From Cryobacterium flavum (GTDB lineage Bacteria > Actinomycetota > Actinomycetes > Actinomycetales > Microbacteriaceae): DNA of 64,000 bases. This document shows, piece after piece, positions 50,795-58,829 of this stretch; positions within the stretch are counted from its first letter, which is position 1, and each line of letters starts with the position of its first letter. The position numbers and the translations under genes are program-made. The DNA is taken from assembly GCF_900103805.1 (NCBI RefSeq), contig NZ_FNIB01000011.1:1-64000 (forward strand), in the 5' to 3' direction. The notes under the pieces are model-generated. The model saw only the letters and a program-made list of their open reading frames with translations, ran no database searches and was not told the DNA's origin.

Positions 50795-51589
50795 ATGGAC
50801 AAGACCTATCCCTCCGCTGCGGCTGCCGTCGCTGACATTCCCGATGGTGCCTCGCTCGCCGTCGGCGGGTTCGGCCTGGTCGGTGTACCGATCGTGCTCA
50901 TTCGTGCGCTGCTCGCGCTCGGCAGTACCAACCTGCACGTTGCGTCGAACAACTGCGGCGTCGATGGGTGGGGGCTCGGCGAGCTGCTCCGCGAGGGCCG
51001 GATCAGCCGGGTTATCGCTTCGTACATCGGTGAGAACAAGGACTTCGCCCGCCGCTACCTCGGTGGTGAGCTCGAGGTTGAGCTCACCCCGCAGGGCACT
51101 CTGGCCGAGCGGTTGCGCGCTGGCGGCACCGGAATTCCGGCGTTCTACACGGCGAGTGGCGTGGGCACCATGGTCGCCGACGGCGGACTGCCGTGGCGCT
51201 ACGGCCCCGGCGGCGAGGTCACCGTGTCATCGCCGCCGAAGGAGACCCGGCTGTTCTCGTCGCTCGGCAGCGAGAAGGAATACGTGCTCGAAGAGGCCAT
51301 CGTCACCGATTACGCCCTCGTGCGTGCAGCCAAGGGCGACCGGCACGGCAACCTCGTGTTCGAGAAATCGGCCCGCAACTTCAACCCGGTGGCCGGCATG
51401 GCCGGCCGCATCACCATCGCCGAGGTCGACGAACTGGTCGAACCCGGCCAGATCGACCCCGACGAGGTGCACCTCGCCGGCATCTACGTGAACCGCATCG
51501 TGCAACTCGGCGCGGTGGATGCCGCTGATCTGCCGATTGAGAAGACGACGACGCGGCCGCGACCGTCGACGGAAACTGGGGCGAACTGA
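50795..51589 (+). CDS. pcaI: 3-oxoadipate CoA-transferase subunit A
   Basis: A 264-residue alpha subunit with [22 protein letters not shown] and [19 protein letters not shown]. Compared with the paralogue at 32969 it has a ~20-residue insertion near residue 130-155 ([20 protein letters not shown]). It converts beta-ketoadipate to its CoA ester with PcaJ, using succinyl-CoA. It starts 12 bp after pcaL and abuts pcaJ, overlapping by one base. Confidence 0.92.
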   Translation: MDKTYPSAAAAVADIPDGASLAVGGFGLVGVPIVLIRALLALGSTNLHVASNNCGVDGWGLGELLREGRISRVIASYIGENKDFARRYLGGELEVELTPQGTLAERLRAGGTGIPAFYTASGVGTMVADGGLPWRYGPGGEVTVSSPPKETRLFSSLGSEKEYVLEEAIVTDYALVRAAKGDRHGNLVFEKSARNFNPVAGMAGRITIAEVDELVEPGQIDPDEVHLAGIYVNRIVQLGAVDAADLPIEKTTTRPRPSTETGAN

Positions 51590-52263
51590 TGGCTCTCACG
51601 CGTAACGAAATGGCTGCCCGCGCCGCCCAAGAGCTCGCCCCGGACTCATATGTCAATTTGGGCATAGGCCTCCCGACGCTGATTCCGAACTTTCTCCCCG
51701 ACGGCGTGCACGTCGTGCTGCACTCCGAGAACGGTGTGCTCGGCGTGGGCCCGTACCCGTGGGAGGGCGAGGCCGACCCCAAGCTCATCAATGCCGGCAA
51801 AGAGACCGTCACGGTCAACCCGGGAGCGGCGTACTTCGACTCGGCGCAGAGCTTCGGCATGATCCGCGGCGGGCTGATCGATGTGGCCGTGCTCGGCGCC
51901 ATGCAGGTGAGCGTGGTCGGCGATATCGCCAACTGGGCGGTGCCCGGCAAGATGATCAAGGGCATGGGCGGCGCGATGGACCTCGTGCACGGCGCCGACA
52001 CCGTCATCGTCGTCATGGAACACACGACCAGGACCGGCGAGTTCAAGATCAAGAAGGTCTGCGACCTGCCTCTGACCGGCAAGGCCGTCGTCACGCGCAT
52101 CATCACCGATCTCGCCGTGATCGACGTCAGCCCTGACGGCCTCGTGCTGCGCGAGGTCGCGCCTGGCGTCACCGTCGCCGAGGTACAGGCCGCCACCGAG
52201 GCCACCCTGCTCGTGCCGACCCCGCCGACCACCATCACGACCCTGATCGGCGCTGGCACGTGA
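51589..52263 (+). CDS. pcaJ: 3-oxoadipate CoA-transferase subunit B
   Basis: A 224-residue beta subunit with the catalytic Glu in SENGVLGVG and the CoA-site block [14 protein letters not shown]. Closely related to the subunit at 33697. The 136 bp after its stop hold no gene before pcaF. Confidence 0.92.
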   Translation: MALTRNEMAARAAQELAPDSYVNLGIGLPTLIPNFLPDGVHVVLHSENGVLGVGPYPWEGEADPKLINAGKETVTVNPGAAYFDSAQSFGMIRGGLIDVAVLGAMQVSVVGDIANWAVPGKMIKGMGGAMDLVHGADTVIVVMEHTTRTGEFKIKKVCDLPLTGKAVVTRIITDLAVIDVSPDGLVLREVAPGVTVAEVQAATEATLLVPTPPTTITTLIGAGT

Positions 52264-52399
52264 TGCTGCTCGCCGCGACGACCGTCCGAAACACCCGCAC
52301 CGCCCTGTGCGGGTTGCCCGCCCGGTGTGCCCGTCGCGACCGGGGCGCTGTGCCAGCCCGGAATTGCTTCACCACCACCCTCAGCAACGGAGCCGCCGC

Positions 52400-53623
52400 A
52401 TGACCACCACCACCCTCCGCCAGGTCGTCATCTGCGAACCGCTCCGCACGCCGATCGGCCGGTTCGGCGGCGCGTTCAAGACCGTCGCCCCGGCCGACCT
52501 CGCTGCGGCGGTCATCGTCGCGCTGCTGGAACGCACCGGACTCGACGGCGCCCTCGTCGATGACGTCATCTTCGGCCAGGCCTATCCCTCGGCCGAGGCC
52601 GCGCCCGTTGCCCGGGTCGCCGCCCTCAACGCTGGCCTGCCCGTCACCGTCGGCGGCGTGCAGGTCGACCGCCGCTGCGGCAGCGGCCTGCAGGCCATCC
52701 TCGACGCCGCGATGCAGGTGCAAACCGGCGTCAGCGATCTCCTGATCGCCGGCGGCGTCGACGTCATGAGCCAGGCCCCGCTCTACACTGTCGATTCCCG
52801 CTGGGGCCTGGCCGGAACCGCCGGCGTGCTGCTGCGCGACGCCCTCGGCCGTGGCCGCGAGACCGCCGGCGGACGCAACTATCCGGTGCCCGGCGGCATG
52901 CTTGAAACCGCCGAGAACCTGCGCCGCGACTACAGCATCGACCGCGTTGAACAAGACCAGCTCGCTGTGGAATCCCAGCGCCGCGCCCTCGCCGCCGTCG
53001 CCGACGGCCGCTTCGTCGACGAGATCGTGCCGGTCACCGTACCCGGTCGAAAGGGCCCCGTCGTCGTCTCCGTCGACGAAACTCCGCGCGACACCACCCT
53101 CGAGGCCCTCGCAGGCCTCACACCGATCATGGGCAAAACGGATGCCGCAGCCACCGTCACCGCCGGCAACGCCAGCGGCCAGAACGACGCCGCCGCCGCG
53201 TGCATCGTGACCACCCCGGAGCGGGCGGCTGAACTCGGGCTGACTCCGATCGTGCGGCTTATATCGTGGGCACGCGCCGGAGTCGAACCATCCCGCATGG
53301 GCCTCGGCCCGGTGCCCGCGACGAAGCTCGCACTCGAGCGCGCCGCGCTCACTCTCGCCGACATGGACCTGATCGAACTCAACGAGGCCTTTGCCGCCCA
53401 GGTGCTCGCCGTCAGCCGGGAGTGGAACTTTGTTCCCGAAGACTGGGCCCGCACCAACGTCAATGGCTCGGGCATCTCGCTCGGTCACCCGGTCGGCGCG
53501 ACCGGCGCCCGTATCCTCGCCACCGCGAGCCGCCACCTGCAGCGCACCGACGGACGCTACCTGCTCGAAACCATGTGCATCGGCGGTGGGCAGGGCCTGG
53601 CGGCCATCTTCGAACGCGCCTAG
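52400..53623 (+). CDS. pcaF: 3-oxoadipyl-CoA thiolase
   Basis: A 407-residue thiolase splitting 3-oxoadipyl-CoA into acetyl-CoA and succinyl-CoA, the last step of the pathway. The nucleophilic Cys is in DRRCGSGLQAI, catalytic residues are in NEAFAAQVLAV and GHPVGATGARI, and the second Cys is in ETMCIGGGQGLA. The ATG at 52400 is chosen to give MTTTTLRQVVICEPLRTPIG; longer in-frame starts would overlap pcaJ's tail region. It ends the pca operon before a large hairpin. Confidence 0.93.
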   Translation: MTTTTLRQVVICEPLRTPIGRFGGAFKTVAPADLAAAVIVALLERTGLDGALVDDVIFGQAYPSAEAAPVARVAALNAGLPVTVGGVQVDRRCGSGLQAILDAAMQVQTGVSDLLIAGGVDVMSQAPLYTVDSRWGLAGTAGVLLRDALGRGRETAGGRNYPVPGGMLETAENLRRDYSIDRVEQDQLAVESQRRALAAVADGRFVDEIVPVTVPGRKGPVVVSVDETPRDTTLEALAGLTPIMGKTDAAATVTAGNASGQNDAAAACIVTTPERAAELGLTPIVRLISWARAGVEPSRMGLGPVPATKLALERAALTLADMDLIELNEAFAAQVLAVSREWNFVPEDWARTNVNGSGISLGHPVGATGARILATASRHLQRTDGRYLLETMCIGGGQGLAAIFERA

Positions 53624-53626
53624 CAG

Positions 53627-53705
53627 CATCCGCTTCGCCGAGGTGTGAGTTTGAGCCCATTCTCGGCCAAATTCGGGCTAGGACTCACACCTTGGCGAAC
53701 GGATG
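53627..53705. repeat. Long inverted repeat after pcaF (AGGTGTGAGT element, copy 1)
   Basis: Arms built on TTCGCCGAGGTGTGAGT (53634-53650) and its near-exact complement (53683-53699), extended outward by GCATCCG and CGGATGC. It can fold into a stem of about 25 bp or more and probably terminates the pca operon. A related element is at 55782-55835. Confidence 0.75.
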
Positions 53706-54274
53706 CGTCAGACCACGCCGACATCGAGGTTGATGTAGCCCAGATACCCCGTTGCGGTCATCATCGAAGCCGACCTGGGCGGTCAGTACGGTGGCCTTGT
53801 TGACGTGCACCTTCAAGTGGATGTGCACGGTGCGGCCCCGATACCAGCCCGGCCAGATCGTCGTGAACTGCACGATCCCGTTGGCGTCGGCGACCTGGGC
53901 CCCGCGCAGATAGGTGCCGTCGTCGCCGGGCGTGGCCTCGGAATCGCCCTCGGTGTAGCTGCCGTCGGTCGTGGCACCAGACCCGCCAGAACCAGAGCCA
54001 GGTCGCTGGGAATGGAATCCACGTCGAAGTAATACGGCCCGGCCGTGCGCGACTCGGTCTCGGTGCCGCAGGATGACCCGACCGCGTCGAGCTTGGCCAC
54101 GATGTCGCCGGCCGCGCTCGTCGACGGGGTCAGTGTTGCCGTGCCGCTCGAGGTCGCCACCGTGGTCGCTGAGCCGGGCTCGGCCGTGCTGCACGCGGTG
54201 AGCAGGGCACCGAGTCCGATCGATCCGCCCAAGCCGAGGGCCCTTCGGCGGCGTCGTGAGGCGACCAGCGGCAT
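53685..54274 (-). pseudogene. Secreted intradiol ring-cleavage dioxygenase-like, broken
   Basis: The ATG at 54274 opens a lipoprotein-like N-terminus (GLGGSIGLGALLTACSTAEPG, in part: lipobox LTAC). The frame continues with TESRTAGPYYFDVDSI, the entry to the exported intradiol dioxygenase-like family. Then ~60 residues expected between this and the next block are missing, and the rest (DGTYLRGAQV, TTIWPGWYRGRTVHIHLKVHV) is in another frame. The metal-ligand His residues are in that second frame. So a deletion and frameshift disabled it; its far C-terminus is also disrupted by the adjacent inverted repeat. It may have once acted on aromatic diols near the pca operon. Confidence 0.7.
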
Positions 54275-54305
54275 CCGTCTTGGGGATCTCCGGGCCCGCA
54301 AAACG

Positions 54306-55559
54306 CTACTGGAACGCGGAGATGCCGGTGATGGCGCGGCCGACCACGAGGGTGTTGATTTCGTAGCTACCCTCGTAGGTGTACAGCGCTTCGGCGTCGG
54401 CGAAGACGCGGGCCATGCCGAAATCGGTGGAGATTCCATTGCCGCCGAACACAGAACGGCCGAGCGCCACGGACTCCCGCATGCGGGCGCTGGAGGAAGC
54501 CTTGGCCAGCGCGGCGTGCTCGGGCCGCAGCGTGCCGGCCTGCTGCAGCTGGGCGATGCGTACCATCGTGCCGAGCGACGTCGTCGCGTTCTCGAGGATG
54601 CGTACGAGCTTCTCCTGCACGAGCTGGAACGAGGCGATCGGCTTGCCAAACTGCTGGCGCTCGAGGGCATAGCGCAGGGCATGGTCGTAGGCGGCGAATT
54701 GCAGCCCGACGGTCTGCCAGCCGACCCACACGCGGGAGTTGGTGAGCAGCCGGTTGGTGTCGCGAAAGCTCGAGGCTCCCGGAAGGCGGTCGCGCTCGGC
54801 GACCACGACATTGTCGAGGGTGATCGTGGCGTTCTGCACGATGCGCAGGGCGATCTTGTTTTCGATGGCCTCGGCCTTGTAGCCGGGCAGGGTGGCGTCG
54901 ACGATGAAGCCCTTGATCTGGTCGTCGGCGGTGTCGCGCGCCCAGACCAGCACGTTGGCGGCGAAGGTTCCGCTGCCGATCCAGCGCTTGACGCCGTTCA
55001 AGGTCCAGCTGGAGCCGCTGCGCGTGGCGGTCGTCTCCATATTGCGCGAAACGTCAGAGCCGTGCTCCGGCTCGGTGAGGGCGAAGGCTCCGATCTTGCG
55101 CAGGGAGACGGCGTCGTCCAGGTAGCGTTCGTGCTGGTCGTCGGTGCCGAGCTGGGCAATGGCCGCCGCGAACAGTCCGCTATGCACGCCGACGAAGGTG
55201 GAGATGGAGGCATCTACCCGGGAGAGCTCGAGGGTCATGAACCCGTGCAGCAAGAAATTGTTGCCGCGGGCGCACAGCTCAACCAGGTTGAGGGAGGTGA
55301 GCACGGGAATGATCTCGAACGGGAAAGTCGCGTTGTTCCAGTGCTCGGCCACGACCGGGCGGATCTCGCGTTCGAACACAGCACGGGCCTGGGCTACGAG
55401 CTGCTGTTCCTCGGGGGAGAGCAGGTCCTGGTAGGAGAAGAAGTCGGCGGTGGGGCCGGTGAAGAAAGCGGGGCTGGCGGCATCCGTTTCGGGGTAGGCC
55501 GTTGCGTCGTCTATGCCGCGGGTGGCGGCGATGTCGGTGCTGGCAATGACAATGCTCAT
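54306..55559 (-). CDS. Acyl-CoA dehydrogenase (glutaryl-CoA dehydrogenase-like)
   Basis: A 417-residue FAD-dependent dehydrogenase. It shows the FAD/substrate motif ALTEPEHGSDVSRN, GVKRWIGSG, and the C-terminal YTYEGSYEINTLVVGRAITG with the catalytic Glu at the GcdH-like position. The ATG at 55559 has AGAGGA upstream and gives the expected N-terminal length; the frame is open further up to 55709. It may oxidise glutaryl-CoA or a related CoA ester. Upstream there is the palindrome ATTGCGCAAT at 55610-55619. Confidence 0.85.
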   Translation of the reverse strand: MSIVIASTDIAATRGIDDATAYPETDAASPAFFTGPTADFFSYQDLLSPEEQQLVAQARAVFEREIRPVVAEHWNNATFPFEIIPVLTSLNLVELCARGNNFLLHGFMTLELSRVDASISTFVGVHSGLFAAAIAQLGTDDQHERYLDDAVSLRKIGAFALTEPEHGSDVSRNMETTATRSGSSWTLNGVKRWIGSGTFAANVLVWARDTADDQIKGFIVDATLPGYKAEAIENKIALRIVQNATITLDNVVVAERDRLPGASSFRDTNRLLTNSRVWVGWQTVGLQFAAYDHALRYALERQQFGKPIASFQLVQEKLVRILENATTSLGTMVRIAQLQQAGTLRPEHAALAKASSSARMRESVALGRSVFGGNGISTDFGMARVFADAEALYTYEGSYEINTLVVGRAITGISAFQ

Positions 55560-55609
55560 GGCTGGTCCTCTCTGACCTGGTACACCTGAATTGTGCGCCA
55601 ATGAGCCCA

Positions 55610-55619
55610 ATTGCGCAAT
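55610..55619. promoter_or_regulatory. Short palindrome upstream of the acyl-CoA dehydrogenase gene
   Basis: ATTGCGCAAT is a perfect 10-bp palindrome, and a related AATTGTGCGCCAAT lies 15-20 bp further toward the gene. It may be a regulator site; no adjacent regulator gene identifies the binder. Confidence 0.3.
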
Positions 55620-55781
55620 CTCTCGCCTGAAGACCGTGCATAATGCCAAAGACTTGGGGGAGGAGGCCCGCCAGATTGCCCTCTCTGCGCGAGTGGACCG
55701 AGCGCCCAATTGTAAGCCCCCGAGGCGGGCGTCAGGAGGTGATCGCCGAGGTGCGTCATCGACCCGTGAGTTTCGTGCGCC

Positions 55782-55835
55782 GAGGTGTGAGTTTGAGTGC
55801 GAATTTTGCTCAAAATGGCCTCAGACTCACACCTC
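55782..55835. repeat. Inverted repeat element (AGGTGTGAGT family, copy 2)
   Basis: GAGGTGTGAGT at 55782-55792 and its exact complement at 55825-55835, with TTGAG next to the left arm as in copy 1. It lies in the ~300-bp gene-free space before the AlaX-like gene's 3' end. Confidence 0.7.
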
Positions 55836-55865
55836 AGCGAGCGGATGGCTACCGCGCGCGACCCG

Positions 55866-56735
55866 CTAGCGCGTCGCGGAGGTGTTCATAGTCAAAACGT
55901 CGGTGCCGTCCAGGTCGTGCAGGCCCAGCGTCACGTTCACGACACCGAGGGTGCTGAGCGACGAAACGTGGGTGCCGCCACAGGGGATTCGCACGCTCGT
56001 GCCCGGCAGCTCGCAGACCCAGTAGCGGCGATCGGTCAAAAGGTCGCCGTCGCGGTCGATGTGCACCGCGGCTTCCGTTGATGTCCAGTCCAAGAGGGTC
56101 GCGTTGATGGCTGCTTCGAGCTGGGGCAGCGCCTCGGCGAACCCGTCCACGGAGAAACCCTTCTTGCGCAGCGACTTGCCGAGCCGGTAGGTGTCGACCG
56201 AGGCGTTCGGCCCGATCAGCGACTCGTCGATGGCGAGGCCGTCGAAGTCGGGATGGCCCAGGGCGTCGGGGCGCACCTCCTTTTTCCAACGGTCGGCGAG
56301 TGCGAGGTTGAGCGCGAGCGAGGCGAGGTGGCAGCTCGTGTGCCCGGCGCTCGTACTGTCGCGCAGACCCTCGTCGACCTCGACGGTGACGGTGTCGCCG
56401 GCCGACAGCCCGTCCGTCTCGACCACGTGCACGACGACGAAGGCCCAGCCGGGCGTTCCCTTGCCCACCGGAATGTCCTCGCCGATATACAGCGCTGACC
56501 CGTCGGTGGCGCCCACGATGCAGTCTTCGACCGGCCAGAAGGCGGCGCCGTGGTGCAGCAGGGCGAGGTCGGGGCCTTGGTCGGGCCAGCCCGCGTCGAC
56601 CGGATGCACGGGTGTCACGTCGAGCAGAACCGCAAACCCGCCGCCCGGCAGCAGCTCGGAGTGCAGAACGGTCGCCTGGGCGTCGACCGCGCCACCCGGG
56701 TAGAGCACACGGGTGTCTTCGGTGGGCAGGGTCAT
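55866..56735 (-). CDS. AlaX-like alanyl-tRNA editing / metal-dependent hydrolase
   Basis: A 289-residue protein of the AlaX/ThrRS-SAD editing superfamily. Zinc ligands occur as the pair in AGHTSCHLASLAL (H-x3-H near residue 131) and C/H in CGGTHVSSLS (near residue 253). AlaX proteins deacylate mischarged Ser- or Gly-tRNA(Ala); the exact substrate is not certain, and it lacks the AlaRS aminoacylation domain. The ATG at 56735 has AAAGGA upstream. It is followed by a 300-bp region with the second inverted repeat element. Confidence 0.8.
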   Translation of the reverse strand: MTLPTEDTRVLYPGGAVDAQATVLHSELLPGGGFAVLLDVTPVHPVDAGWPDQGPDLALLHHGAAFWPVEDCIVGATDGSALYIGEDIPVGKGTPGWAFVVVHVVETDGLSAGDTVTVEVDEGLRDSTSAGHTSCHLASLALNLALADRWKKEVRPDALGHPDFDGLAIDESLIGPNASVDTYRLGKSLRKKGFSVDGFAEALPQLEAAINATLLDWTSTEAAVHIDRDGDLLTDRRYWVCELPGTSVRIPCGGTHVSSLSTLGVVNVTLGLHDLDGTDVLTMNTSATR

Positions 56736-56836
56736 GGCTGGTCCTTTCACTGTGGCAGACGGCGCGTCATCCGAGCGGATGCTACGGCGCAAGCGGGTAC
56801 ATCAACCCAGCGGATTGAAGTGGTGCGAGAAAAAAA

Positions 56837-56866
56837 GAGGTGCCGCCACGATCGTGGCGGCACCTC
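56837..56866 (-). terminator. Rho-independent terminator for the gene at 56883
   Basis: A perfect palindromic stem GAGGTGCCGCCACG and its complement, followed on the minus strand by a run of six T. It ends the small gene at 56883-57005. Confidence 0.88.
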
Positions 56867-56882
56867 GTGCGCTGGTTGGAAC

Positions 56883-57005
56883 CTAGCTCTTGCGGGCCCG
56901 AGAAGCGGTCTCTTCAGACTTCGCCTTCTTGTCGGCCCTCTTTTCCTTGAGGGACTTGTCGGCAACCTTCTTGGTTGCATCCTTTTTCGGTGATTTGTCA
57001 GCCAT
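56883..57005 (-). CDS. Small lysine-rich protein (40 aa)
   Basis: A 40-residue very basic protein (MADKSPKKDATKKVADKSLK, then EKRADKKAKSEE). AAGGAG lies six bases before the ATG at 57005, and a perfect terminator follows. Such small Lys-rich proteins occur widely in actinobacteria; nucleic-acid or polyanion binding is plausible but unproven. Too short for domain calls. Confidence 0.75.
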   Translation of the reverse strand: MADKSPKKDATKKVADKSLKEKRADKKAKSEETASRARKS

Positions 57006-57184
57006 TGTGTACTCCTTCGCGCCGAGCCGTGGGGCCCCGTCACCTTGAGAATACGCGGGTTTAGCGCAAACGGCATCTTGCGGCACGGCTCAGCCGGCCA
57101 ACCCGCCGGCAGCCCTGTGCACGACTGCCGGTGTGTCGTATGCTGTCGCTCTACCGAACCGTTTCTCGTCGAAAGGTCACCCTC

Positions 57185-57430
57185 ATGAGCCATAGCGCCA
57201 CCTACCGTGCAGTTCTCTTTGGACCGAACCCGATCGCCGCCGGAACCGAAGTGGAGCTGGAATATATCGACGGTGCCTACCAAGACGTCGTGGTGCTCGA
57301 GTCGGTCGAAGATACGGAAACGATCACCCGCACCTACAGGCGCGGTCGGGAGACCGAGGAGCCCATTCCGTACCGGTTCGTCGAAGAAGACGTCGCCGAA
57401 GACGACGGAGAGGCCGACGTTCCCAACTGA
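57185..57430 (+). CDS. Small conserved-type acidic protein (81 aa)
   Basis: An 81-residue acidic protein (TYRAVLFGPNPIAAGTEVEL; YRRGRETEEPIPYRFVEED). AAAGG lies upstream of the ATG at 57185; a longer frame from 57131 has no ribosome site. It has beta-rich and acidic C-terminal character and no recognised domain. A GGCATCCGCT hairpin follows directly. Confidence 0.65.
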   Translation: MSHSATYRAVLFGPNPIAAGTEVELEYIDGAYQDVVVLESVEDTETITRTYRRGRETEEPIPYRFVEEDVAEDDGEADVPN

Positions 57431-57438
57431 CGCGAGTG

Positions 57439-57467
57439 GCGGCATCCGCTTTCACAGCGGATGCCGC
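57439..57467 (+). terminator. Hairpin after the 57185 gene
   Basis: Arms GCGGCATCCGCT and AGCGGATGCCGC with a 5-nt loop, between convergent gene ends. The arms contain the common GCATCCG word of this genome. Confidence 0.6.
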
Positions 57468-57482
57468 ACCCTCGTTCGAAAG

Positions 57483-58829
57483 TTAAATGCGCTTGGTGGA
57501 GTCCCGGCCGAGCCGCACCGGCAGGGCCATGAGCGGTCCGACGAAGCGGCGCTGCAGGCGACGAGCCGGACCCCAGACGATCTGCACAACGTACTGCGAC
57601 AGAAGAGCGCCGGCCGCGAGTGCCATGGCAATGCCCGCCGCGGTGAGCAGCGAGAGCAGCCCATTGATGTCGCCCTCCGAGAGCTTCAGCAGTCCGCGAA
57701 ACAGGGTGAGCCCGGGAACGAGTGGTACCAGGGCCGTCACCATGATCACGAGCGGGGGAGTGCGCACCATGCGCGCGGCGACCGCGGCGAGCAGGCCGAC
57801 GCCGAGGGCGCTCGCCGCTGACCCCCAGACCAGGCCAAATCCGCCGGCCATCGCGGCCACGAACAAAAACTCAGCGAGGGCGCCGAGCACACAAACCACC
57901 CAGATCGCCCGCCACGGCACCTGCACGGCGAGTGCAAACCCAATAACGATTACCACGGCAGCCACCAGCAGCACCGGCAGAACGGCCAGGGTCACGATCG
58001 GGTTTGATTCGATCTCGAGAACCAGGCCGAACCGCGCCAAAAAAAGCGCCGAACCGGACACCCCGGTGACCAGGCCGGCCGTGATCAGCAGCGCCTCGAC
58101 CAACCGGGCGGTGCCGGTGAGGTAGAACCCCGACAGTGTGTCGTGCACGGCGCCGAAGGTGGTGACGCCGGCCAGGAGCATGATGATGGTGGCGACGACC
58201 ACGAGCGAGGGGCTCGCGGTGGGGTCGATCACGCCCACGATCGCGGCGACGATCGGGCCGACCGCACCGCCGACCACGGTCTGGTAGAACAGCGGAACTT
58301 GCCGGTGGTCGAGCACCGAAGTGATCCAATCGATGATCCAGGTGGCGATGAACGCGGCGATGATCACCGTCGGCCCACCGCCGATCAGCACGGCAGCGCC
58401 CGCACCGACCAGGCTCCAGCCGATGCGGCGCCACTGTTTGGGCACCTGCGGCTTCGAGCTGACGATGGTCGCCAGAATCTTGCGCGCCTCGGCCACCTCG
58501 ATCGGCTTCTCGATGATGTCCGCGATCAGCTCCGAGGTGGCGGTGAGCTTGGAGTAGTCGAGGGTTCGGTATTTCACGTTGCGGCTGCGGGTGATCGACT
58601 CGTGCGTCGCCGGGTCTTCCTGCGTGAGCGTGATGATGGTGTGCGTGATGTTCGCGTCGGTGCCCTTGAGCCCGTAGGCACGGGTGAGCGCGATCATCGC
58701 GGCGGTCGCGTCTTCGGCACCGGCTCCGGCGGTGAAGATAACTTCCGCGAGTCGCATGGTGAGGTCGAGAACGGCCCGGGTATAGCCGGAGTGGTCGAGG
58801 GTGATGGCGGTGGTCTTGCTGAAGGTCAT
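57483..58829 (-). CDS. Threonine/serine exporter family protein (ThrE-like)
   Basis: A 448-residue membrane protein. Residues ~10-140 are the soluble ThrE domain with AEVIFTAGAGAEDATAAM and GLKGTDANITHTIITL, followed by ~10 membrane helices, two blocks as in ThrE-type exporters (ThrE plus ThrE-2 domain). It likely exports threonine, serine or related small amino acids. The ATG at 58829 overlaps the stop of the upstream acyl-CoA dehydrogenase gene (ATGA), so the two are coupled. Longer frames upstream belong to that gene's shadow. Confidence 0.85.
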   Translation of the reverse strand: MTFSKTTAITLDHSGYTRAVLDLTMRLAEVIFTAGAGAEDATAAMIALTRAYGLKGTDANITHTIITLTQEDPATHESITRSRNVKYRTLDYSKLTATSELIADIIEKPIEVAEARKILATIVSSKPQVPKQWRRIGWSLVGAGAAVLIGGGPTVIIAAFIATWIIDWITSVLDHRQVPLFYQTVVGGAVGPIVAAIVGVIDPTASPSLVVVATIIMLLAGVTTFGAVHDTLSGFYLTGTARLVEALLITAGLVTGVSGSALFLARFGLVLEIESNPIVTLAVLPVLLVAAVVIVIGFALAVQVPWRAIWVVCVLGALAEFLFVAAMAGGFGLVWGSAASALGVGLLAAVAARMVRTPPLVIMVTALVPLVPGLTLFRGLLKLSEGDINGLLSLLTAAGIAMALAAGALLSQYVVQIVWGPARRLQRRFVGPLMALPVRLGRDSTKRI

